This document shows, piece by piece, positions 16,262 to 22,368 of a stretch of DNA of 64,000 nt. Under the pieces are notes generated by a model, which worked only from the letters and a program-made list of their open reading frames with translations, was not told the DNA's origin and ran no database searches. Within the stretch, counting starts at the first letter, position 1; the number at the start of each line of letters is the position of its first letter. Source of the stretch: DAOULT01 sp964646625 (GTDB lineage Bacteria; Chloroflexota; Anaerolineae; CAZYHC01). Made by a program: the position numbers and the translations under genes. The stretch lies in contig CAZYHC010000002.1 in NCBI GenBank assembly GCA_964646625.1, forward strand, positions 62,001-126,000. Reading direction: 5' to 3'.

Positions 16262-17487
16262 AACCTGCTGATCTGCGTCCGGAGGACCTGGGCGAACTGG
16301 CCTCCATTATTCCCGACTCCGAGCCTGAACTGGAGATTTCCATTAAAAGGATCCCGGTTTCTGAGCCGGGCCTCGGCAGCAGAATCATCCCCGTCTGCGA
16401 ACCCAGGCTGGATGGCAACGAGAAAAAATACGTGCTGGATTGTGTGGAGTCAAGTTGGATTTCCTCGGCCGGCAAGTACATCCCTCTTTTCGAGCAGGAA
16501 TTCAGCCGCCGCTGTGGAGCCAGATATGGTGTGTCCTGTTGCAACGGCACGGTGGCCTTACACCTGGCGCTGGCCACTTTGGGTATTGGGCCGGGCGACG
16601 AGGTCATCGTCCCCACCTTTACCATGATCGCCACTGCCAACGCCGTGACTTATACCGGGGCCAAACCCGTCCTGGTCGATTCCGAGATGGAAACCTGGAA
16701 CATGGACGTGACCCAGCTAGAGAACAAGATCACCGACAGAACCAGGGCCATCATGCCTGTCCACACCTATGGTCATCCGATTGACATGGACGCCATCGTG
16801 GACCTTGCGGAGAGGCACGGTCTCTTCGTGGTCGAGGATGCCGCTGAAGCGCATGGGGCGGAGTATAAAGGCCGCAAAATTGGGAGCATCGGGCACGCTA
16901 CCTGTTTCAGCTTCTACGCCAACAAGATCATCACCACCGGCGAGGGAGGGATGATCACCACCAACGACGAGGAATTCGCCAGGATCGCCTGGAATCTGCG
17001 TGACCACGCCTTTTCCGAGGAAAGGCACTTCTGGCACAAACATCTGGGCTACAACTACCGCATGACCAATCTCCAGGCCGCGGTGGGCGTGGCCCAGACG
17101 GAGCGCTTCGACGAGTTGGTGGGCATCCGGCGTGATAATGCCCTGTATTACAATTCGCTGCTGAAAGAGGTGAAGGGCATAACTATTCCGCCCGAAGCTT
17201 CCTGGGCCAAAAGCGTTTACTGGATGTATTCCATCCTGGTTCAGGATGATTTTGGGATAAGCCGTGACGAGCTGAGGAAACGTCTGGCCAAAAGGGGGAT
17301 CGAGACCAGGACCTTTTTTATCCCCATCCACCTCCAACCCATCTATTACGAAGCGTACAAGGGGCAGAGATATCCTGTGGCCGAGGAGCTATGTGGCAGG
17401 GGTTTTTATCTCCCCTCTGCTTCCACCCTGACTAAAAAGGAAATCACTTTCATCGTTGAATCGCTGATCGAGTGTCAGAAGGAGTGA
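16255..17487 (+). CDS. DegT/DnrJ/EryC1 family sugar aminotransferase (perosamine synthase-like)
   Basis: A 410-aa fold-type I aminotransferase. Motifs are CCNGTVALHLAL, VPTFTMIATANAV, PVHTYGHPIDM, VVEDAAEAHGAEYKG and the catalytic lysine in SFYANKIITTGEGGM. The first ~45 residues form an extension with a repeated ISEPxL-like motif not found in standard perosamine synthases. It likely makes an amino-sugar nucleotide for surface polysaccharide. The overlap with the dehydratase gene implies co-translation. Confidence 0.87.
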   Translation: MLKPADLRPEDLGELASIIPDSEPELEISIKRIPVSEPGLGSRIIPVCEPRLDGNEKKYVLDCVESSWISSAGKYIPLFEQEFSRRCGARYGVSCCNGTVALHLALATLGIGPGDEVIVPTFTMIATANAVTYTGAKPVLVDSEMETWNMDVTQLENKITDRTRAIMPVHTYGHPIDMDAIVDLAERHGLFVVEDAAEAHGAEYKGRKIGSIGHATCFSFYANKIITTGEGGMITTNDEEFARIAWNLRDHAFSEERHFWHKHLGYNYRMTNLQAAVGVAQTERFDELVGIRRDNALYYNSLLKEVKGITIPPEASWAKSVYWMYSILVQDDFGISRDELRKRLAKRGIETRTFFIPIHLQPIYYEAYKGQRYPVAEELCGRGFYLPSASTLTKKEITFIVESLIECQKE

Positions 17488-17499
17488 TGAAGGGAAGGA

Positions 17500-18633
17500 A
17501 TGATAAGGAAGGGTGCAACCAGGCTGGCTCTCGTCCTGGTGGGTCTCTTGCTCCCGTTGGTGGTGGCAGAGGTCTTCCTTAGAGTGAAGTTCCGCCTGTT
17601 GCCGCCGTGGGAGAGACCTCAGTTTTGGCAGTACGATCCGCTGCTGGGTTGGGCCAAGATACCCAACGCAGAAGGTATGTTCGTTGGCTACGAGTACCAG
17701 GTGGAGATCGAGATCAATTCCAAAGGGCTGCGAGACGAAGAGGTGCCATACGAGAAGCCGGAGGGCGAATATCGCGCCCTGGCTCTGGGCGATTCTTTTA
17801 CGGCCGGCCTGGAGATAGAGCAGGATAAAGTGTGGACCGAGGTGCTGGAGGACATGCTGGCCTCAACAGGCAAGGCCCAGGTCCTCAACGCTGGCACCAG
17901 AGGCTATGGCACCGATCAGGAGTATCTTTTCCTGAAAAGTGAAGGGGTGAAGTACGACCTCGATCTGGTGATTGTAGCCTTCTATGAGAACGATCCCCTG
18001 GACAATAGCCGCGCTTATCACCTGGGTCGGTTCTATGCCAAGCCTCGTTTCGTCCTCCAGGATGGGGAGCTTGTCCTGACCAACGTTCCCCCGCCCGAGG
18101 TGCCTCTCGACCTGGAGCACTCGGCACAGGACTTGCTTCGTCGCTCTTCGTATCTGTATCGTTTTCTGGAAGAGATGCTCGCTAAGGTGAGCTACAAGGA
18201 AATCCCGGATTTTGTCTACATCTACAGCCGGGTTTACCCCGCTGACCTGGAGGAGGCCTGGCAGGTGACGGAGGCCATTTTAGCGGCCATGAAAGCTCTG
18301 ACGGACAGCATGGGGGCCAGGCTTCTCCTTGCTAGTGTGCCCAATAAGGTGCAAGTCTACCAGGAGGAATGGGACAAAGCGGTGAAACAATATGGCATGA
18401 GGGCGGAGGATTACGAACTGGATAAGCCCAACCGGTTGCTGAGCGAAATCTGCGAGCGGCATGATATACTGTACCTCGATCTGGCCCCGGCTTTGCGCCG
18501 CGATGTGGCTCAGGGCGGAGACCCCTACTTTACCCTCGACGATCACTGGAACGCCACAGGGAATCGTCTCGTCGCCCAGGCTATCTATGACCGCCTTTTG
18601 GAAGCAGGGTGGCTCCCAGGAGGTTCAAAATGA
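17500..18633 (+). CDS. Membrane-anchored SGNH/GDSL hydrolase
   Basis: A 377-aa protein with one N-terminal transmembrane/signal-anchor helix (residues 8-27). The SGNH block I (ALALGDSFTAG) provides the nucleophilic serine and DDHWNATGN near the end supplies the Asp/His. The long spacing resembles AlgX/DHHW-type O-acetyl transfer enzymes. It probably acts on polysaccharide acyl groups outside the cell, consistent with the upstream DegT gene. Substrate unknown. Confidence 0.8.
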   Translation: MIRKGATRLALVLVGLLLPLVVAEVFLRVKFRLLPPWERPQFWQYDPLLGWAKIPNAEGMFVGYEYQVEIEINSKGLRDEEVPYEKPEGEYRALALGDSFTAGLEIEQDKVWTEVLEDMLASTGKAQVLNAGTRGYGTDQEYLFLKSEGVKYDLDLVIVAFYENDPLDNSRAYHLGRFYAKPRFVLQDGELVLTNVPPPEVPLDLEHSAQDLLRRSSYLYRFLEEMLAKVSYKEIPDFVYIYSRVYPADLEEAWQVTEAILAAMKALTDSMGARLLLASVPNKVQVYQEEWDKAVKQYGMRAEDYELDKPNRLLSEICERHDILYLDLAPALRRDVAQGGDPYFTLDDHWNATGNRLVAQAIYDRLLEAGWLPGGSK

Positions 18634-18707
18634 CGACCAAAGGTTACGGCCTGACGGCCAGACTTGGCGTTCCCTACGAGGAACCCATCGAAAAAGTGAC
18701 GGCGTAA
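18630..18707 (+). pseudogene. Truncated DUF302 gene (25-codon N-terminal remnant)
   Basis: ATG 18630 overlaps the previous stop (ATGA) and has AGGAGG 7 bases upstream. The encoded GYGLTARLGVPYEEPIEKVT reads like the first strand and helix of DUF302 proteins. A TAA stop follows at 18705-18707, just before the convergent CHAT gene ends at 18710. The rest of the domain is missing. Confidence 0.6.
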
Positions 18708-18709
18708 GG

Positions 18710-20707
18710 CTAATCCAGCGTTCCGGCAGTAGGGGGTGGTGCTTGCTCCTTTCCACTGGCGGAGGTCGGCGGGGGAGGTGGAGCGCTGGTGGGAGGGGGC
18801 GTTGGTGAAGGTTGGGCCTCTTGAATGTGAATGGGGGTTGGTGGAGGGGGTGGTGGTGCCTCTCCACCGGCGGAGGTCGGCGGGGGAGCAACATAAGTAT
18901 CGGTGGGCGGAGGCATTGGGGTAGGAGTCGCGCTTTTAATGGAAACAGTGGGAGGGGGAGGTATCTCTGAGCCCCCAGGACTGGTCGAGGTGGGGGGAGG
19001 GGGCACGTATCTCGTTGGAGTGGGGGTCGGCGGCTTAGCGGGAATTGGGGTGTAAGTCGGCGTCCAGTACGGGGGCCGGGTGGTCTGAATGACGGAGGGA
19101 GGCCGGGTAGGAGAACGGGTGGGCGAAAGAGTAGGTGCAGGAGAAGGGGCCTCCGTACCCGCCAGGGGCGGCGTGACCGTTTCGGTGGCGGTCAGGGTCA
19201 GCGTGGCCGTTTTGGTAGCCGTCGGGGTCATCGTGGCGGTGGCCGTTGGCTCGAAGAGTCCGAAGAACGTGGGGCTGCCCAGGTAAGCCAGCAGGCAAAG
19301 CAGCAGGATGAGCAAAACGGCGGCCCCTCCCAGGACGTAACCCAGCCGGGAAGGGAAGGCAGAAGGCGAAGGGGCTGGTGGCTGTTCGGCCATCTGTTTA
19401 CGGGTTTTGGCTTCGGCCAGTTTTTGGAGCGCGTCGCCGTAGTGGGGGTCTATGTCCAGCAGTTGTTCGAGCAGGTCTATGCTTCTGTCCCACTCCTCTT
19501 TTCGCATTTGACGCACGGCCTGGTCGTACAGGATGCTCTTTTTTTCCTGCTGGCGTTTTTCCTCCCGGACGAACTGGCTTCTTTCCAGTTTTTCGGTCAG
19601 ATCGAAGATCACGCCATCCGGGGTGGTCATGTAGAGCACTGGCGTGCTCCACTCGATGGAATTTTTAATGTAGGCGGCCATCGCTTTACGGGCTTCGGTC
19701 ACGGCCGCATCCAGGGGATAGCCATCTACCAGAGAGATGTAAAATTCGCGAGAGAAGATGATCGCTCCCCAATCGCTGATATCGAACTGCATAGCCACCA
19801 CGGCCGGGATACCGGCGCCTACGATGGCTGCTGCCATTCCGGCGAAGGGGTCGGTGATAGAGGTTTTGGCCCCTTCGCAGGCGTTGAGCACCACCAGCCG
19901 CAGGGGGAAGTGATCGCGCAGGGCGCGTCCCAGGTTCTCGCCATTGATGAGCCAGCTTTTGCCCCGCTCATCTTCCAGGATCAAAAAGCCTTCCTCGGCT
20001 TCCGGTCTGTACTCACCGTGCCCGATGAAGTGCAGGATGTGGAACTGCTTCTGGCGCAGGATGCGTTGCAGAGCGGAAAAGGTCCCCTGCCCTTCCAGGA
20101 ACTCGATCTCGACGGCCCCCGCCTGGCGCAGTTCGCTCAGGGCGTTAAGAAGCCTCTCCTTTTCTCCGGCCACGTCGAGAGGGGACTGGTCGTAGGCGTT
20201 GGCGATGACCACCAGAATGCGTAGCGGGAGCGAGACTTTGAGTGGTCTGAGGCTTTGGGGCAATTCGAGATAGCGCACGATGGGGGTATGAGTGGAAAGG
20301 GCCACGAAGTCGCGGCTATCGGGGTTATACATTAATTCCCAGGGCACGCTGGTCAGCGTGTAGTCCAGGCGGAGCTTCACCCGCAGCCCTCTTTCCAACT
20401 GTTGGGCGTGGGCGAAACTGGCGTTGTATAAGGCTCTGGTTTCTTCCTGGAAAAGGGCGTTGTAAAGTTGACGACCAGCTTGCTGAATGCGGCGAAACTC
20501 GGCGGGGCGGATACGGCGGCCGGGATGCCTGCTGCGCAACAGGGTGTTTTCTATGAGCAAAAGCAGCCCCTCTAACTCTTCTAAGTCGAAGGGGAGGACA
20601 AATTGCCCCTGGGCCGAGTCGCCCCCGGCGGTGGTCGCCGAGACCAGGTATTCTTTCTCGTCCCCCTGGCGGTCGATTTTTATCTCGAAATCCTCGTACA
20701 GCAGCAT
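18710..20707 (-). CDS. CHAT-domain (caspase-like) protein with TPR, transmembrane helix and Pro/Thr-rich tail
   Basis: A 665-aa protein. Residues about 100-370 form a CHAT peptidase domain with the catalytic pair H230 (LHFIGHGEY) and C277 (VLNACEGA). Residues about 385-440 look TPR-like. A single transmembrane helix spans 455-477. The tail (478-665) is low-complexity Pro/Thr/Ser, partly TATxTxT and PPPPTS repeats, presumably wall-spanning. The topology puts the protease in the cytoplasm. An unknown 163-aa protein is encoded 12 bases upstream, probably in the same transcript. It converges tail to tail with the SGNH/DUF302 region. Confidence 0.85.
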   Translation of the reverse strand: MLLYEDFEIKIDRQGDEKEYLVSATTAGGDSAQGQFVLPFDLEELEGLLLLIENTLLRSRHPGRRIRPAEFRRIQQAGRQLYNALFQEETRALYNASFAHAQQLERGLRVKLRLDYTLTSVPWELMYNPDSRDFVALSTHTPIVRYLELPQSLRPLKVSLPLRILVVIANAYDQSPLDVAGEKERLLNALSELRQAGAVEIEFLEGQGTFSALQRILRQKQFHILHFIGHGEYRPEAEEGFLILEDERGKSWLINGENLGRALRDHFPLRLVVLNACEGAKTSITDPFAGMAAAIVGAGIPAVVAMQFDISDWGAIIFSREFYISLVDGYPLDAAVTEARKAMAAYIKNSIEWSTPVLYMTTPDGVIFDLTEKLERSQFVREEKRQQEKKSILYDQAVRQMRKEEWDRSIDLLEQLLDIDPHYGDALQKLAEAKTRKQMAEQPPAPSPSAFPSRLGYVLGGAAVLLILLLCLLAYLGSPTFFGLFEPTATATMTPTATKTATLTLTATETVTPPLAGTEAPSPAPTLSPTRSPTRPPSVIQTTRPPYWTPTYTPIPAKPPTPTPTRYVPPPPTSTSPGGSEIPPPPTVSIKSATPTPMPPPTDTYVAPPPTSAGGEAPPPPPPTPIHIQEAQPSPTPPPTSAPPPPPTSASGKEQAPPPTAGTLD

Positions 20708-20719
20708 GGCCGTGCTCTG

Positions 20720-21211
20720 CTAAGCCCACAATAACACGCGGTAATAGCCTACTGTTTTCCAGTCGTCCTTATCGGCTGGACCGCGCCCCACTTTGGTCCA
20801 CTCCGTGTAAATGTGCATTTCTTTATCGGTAGCGTTGTGCACGATACAGTTGTGCAGCGCGGAGACGATCTTCGCCACGTCGTCCTTATCATGAGAATGG
20901 ACGTCTATTCTGCCCTCGGCGGTGACGGCGTGAGCTCCTTCTATTCTCCCTGTTGGATTTCCTTCGGCATCTAACTCCGCCGCGCAGAACCAGATTTGCA
21001 CGATTTTGGGGGGCATTCCGAGGTCGTGCCTGACTACGTAATCCATTTGCACGTATTTTTCTCCTGGCGTTCCGTGTCTTTGGGTGGCTTCTGCGCCAGA
21101 GAGAACAAAGTGCCACTGGCTGAACCAGTATCGGCTGAGGCCGAGCACAGATTCGGGGATGCCTCCACTGTCAGCACGGGGTATTTCCTCTGGTCTTATT
21201 GTGGTGGTCAT
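20720..21211 (-). CDS. Conserved-looking hypothetical protein encoded with CHAT protease
   Basis: A 163-aa soluble protein I do not recognise. Start ATG 21211 has AAGGAGG about 6 bases upstream. It is Trp/His-rich (GLSRYWFSQWHFVLSGAEAT; DVHSHDKDD; MHIYTEWTKVG) and has no signal peptide or membrane helix. Only 12 bases separate it from the CHAT gene, so it is a candidate substrate, regulator or sensor of the protease. It has its own promoter with a perfect palindrome in the leader. Confidence 0.75.
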   Translation of the reverse strand: MTTTIRPEEIPRADSGGIPESVLGLSRYWFSQWHFVLSGAEATQRHGTPGEKYVQMDYVVRHDLGMPPKIVQIWFCAAELDAEGNPTGRIEGAHAVTAEGRIDVHSHDKDDVAKIVSALHNCIVHNATDKEMHIYTEWTKVGRGPADKDDWKTVGYYRVLLWA

Positions 21212-21232
21212 TTTGCTCCTCCTTGTGGATTA

Positions 21233-21244
21233 TTTGTATACAAA
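21233..21244. promoter_or_regulatory. Perfect 12-bp palindrome in the CHAT-operon leader (putative operator)
   Basis: TTTGTATACAAA lies between the predicted transcription start (about 21253) and the ribosome-binding site of the 163-aa gene. It is suited to a dimeric repressor. Confidence 0.45.
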
Positions 21245-21259
21245 CTTTTTCCTGCTATT

Positions 21260-21288
21260 ATTATACCATAAAAAATGGTCTTTGTAAA
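21260..21288 (-). promoter_or_regulatory. Promoter of the CHAT operon
   Basis: Reading the minus strand: TTTACA (21288-21283), 17-nt spacer, TATAAT (21265-21260). Confidence 0.7.
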
Positions 21289-21302
21289 GCGAAACCGGCT
21301 CA

Positions 21303-21406
21303 CAGACGGTAGTAAAAACTATTGCTTGTGCTTTTAGGCACAATCGGGGTAATTAGCCATACTATATATGGGCTCGAAAAGCAGCAATAGTAAATGCGAC
21401 CGTCTG
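21303..21406. repeat. Cruciform-like inverted repeat with two internal hairpins
   Basis: Outer arms CAGACGGT (21303-21310) and ACCGTCTG (21399-21406). Second helix ACTATTGCT (21318-21326) with AGCAATAGT (21383-21391). Inside are hairpins TGTGC/GCACA (21327-21342) and AGCCAT/ATGGGCT (21355-21374). No T-run follows on either strand, so it is not a simple terminator. Confidence 0.7.
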
Positions 21407-21471
21407 CCCGTTAGTTTGGAGTCGGAGGAGAAAACTCTCAGGCTTTATTATCGGCAGGGCAGGGGTGCTCC

Positions 21472-21804
21472 CTAACGAAATTCGAACCAGGACTTTATCT
21501 CGTTGGTACCCCGTCCCTCGTAACAGATCGTGTTGAAGTTGCTCATGTACTCCATGCCACTTATAGCCCCAATGAAGGTGGGAGCATCCACGATCCAGTG
21601 ATCTCCATCCCGCACTATGTAGCTGGTTACCCCTGAGCGCCTCAGAATCAGGATGCTCAAATTCTGGGGGTTATAGCCTATGCAGTCCTCTTGGGGTTGT
21701 GGAGCAGCCAGCGCGCTTTCCTGGCCTCCCCTGGAAAGAAAACTGAATATTACGACCAAAATCACGATAGATATCAAGCCCAGTACCCATAACCAGCGTT
21801 TCAT
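21472..21804 (-). CDS. Small membrane-anchored hypothetical protein
   Basis: A 110-aa protein with one N-terminal hydrophobic helix (residues 4-23), then a short extracytoplasmic domain with two cysteines (EDCIGYNP and NTICYEG) that could form a disulfide. It has a strong ribosome site (AAAGGAGG) and its own consensus promoter at 21862-21891. Not recognised as a known family. Confidence 0.7.
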   Translation of the reverse strand: MKRWLWVLGLISIVILVVIFSFLSRGGQESALAAPQPQEDCIGYNPQNLSILILRRSGVTSYIVRDGDHWIVDAPTFIGAISGMEYMSNFNTICYEGRGTNEIKSWFEFR

Positions 21805-21861
21805 TTTACCTTACCTCCTTTTAAATCTTTAGAAAGTTATTCCCCTCCGACTCTTGAGGCT

Positions 21862-21891
21862 ATTATATAGTAACTGTGTGGAGTTTGTCAA
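21862..21891 (-). promoter_or_regulatory. Promoter of the 110-aa membrane protein
   Basis: Minus strand TTGACA (21891-21886), 18-nt spacer, TATAAT (21867-21862). Confidence 0.7.
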
Positions 21892-21959
21892 TCGGGTAGG
21901 GTAGCTCCTGGTGCAACAGAACCGTCCGAAAAGTTACCGTTTCGTGACACTTTTGATAC

Positions 21960-21988
21960 TTTACGAATGAATCTAAGTGTGGTAGAAT
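21960..21988 (+). promoter_or_regulatory. Promoter of the 6S-like RNA candidate
   Basis: TTTACG (21960-21965), 17-nt spacer, TAGAAT (21983-21988) preceded by TGTGG. The predicted start is about 21995, exactly where the terminal helix of the RNA begins. Confidence 0.6.
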
Positions 21989-21994
21989 AGAAAC

Positions 21995-22234
21995 AGGGTG
22001 GAGTTGCGTTAGGATTAACCCCCACACTCTACTGGAAAAGGTCTGTGGTGCTGTGCTTGGTCATCTTCTCATCAAACCAGCAAATGGTGGATAGTCAGGA
22101 CCTTTTGAAACAATTGGTAAGATTGAGAGTATAGACGTTTGAGCCGCGATGAAGCGGTCTAGGCTGTACCTCAGGAACTCCTCAATACGCTTTTCTCCCC
22201 CCGAGAGCCGGTCGGCAGACCGGCTCTCTTTTTT
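21995..22234 (+). ncRNA. Structured small RNA, 6S-like
   Basis: A promoter, a fold and a terminator coincide. The 5' strand 21996-22014 (GGGTGGAG, GCG, TTAGGA) pairs with 22179-22202 (TCCTcAA, CGC, CTCCCCCC). A large open region follows, then a distal stem AAAAGGTC (22036-22043) with GACCTTTT (22099-22106). A small hairpin (CCGC/GCGG, 22144-22156) sits on the 3' side of the bubble. Terminal stem, central bubble and distal stem-loop match the architecture of 6S RNA. The body is about 208 nt plus the terminator. The family assignment is inference; no conserved primary motif was relied on. Confidence 0.5.
22203..22234 (+). terminator. Strong intrinsic terminator
   Basis: Perfect 11-bp stem GAGAGCCGGTC (22203-22213) / GACCGGCTCTC (22218-22228), loop GGCA, then six T (22229-22234). 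Confidence 0.95.
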
Positions 22235-22257
22235 GTCCCTTTCCCCAGGCGCGGCAT

Positions 22258-22288
22258 AGGAGCCTGGCCCTTCCAAAGCCAGGCCCCT
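22258..22288. repeat. Diverged copy of the 33-nt palindrome
   Basis: AGGAGCCTGGCCCTT, CCA, then a 13-nt right arm ending CCAGGCCCCT. It has the same layout as the intact copies with two bases deleted. Confidence 0.55.
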
Positions 22289-22368
22289 GTTCTACGATAG
22301 TGTATCGCCTGCCATGCGTAAACGGAGAATCTGTGGTATACTATCGGGTAATGGAAAGGGAGGAGCAA

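Noticed and set aside
18736..19298. Gly/Val/Arg-rich open frames opposite the CHAT tail
   Set aside because: They are low-complexity reverse complements of Pro/Thr codons.
21303..21406. Integron attC site
   Set aside because: Symmetry is similar, but the core RYYYAAC/GTTRRRY sequences are not at the ends and no integrase or cassette is nearby.
22061..22276. 71-aa minus-strand ORF
   Set aside because: It lies on the complement of the 6S-like RNA and its terminator; composition is explained by the hairpins.
22300..22368. Upstream GTG start for the 22.4-kb membrane protein
   Set aside because: The extension overlaps a promoter-like TGTGGTATACT, and ATG 22369 has a proper GGGAGGAG site.
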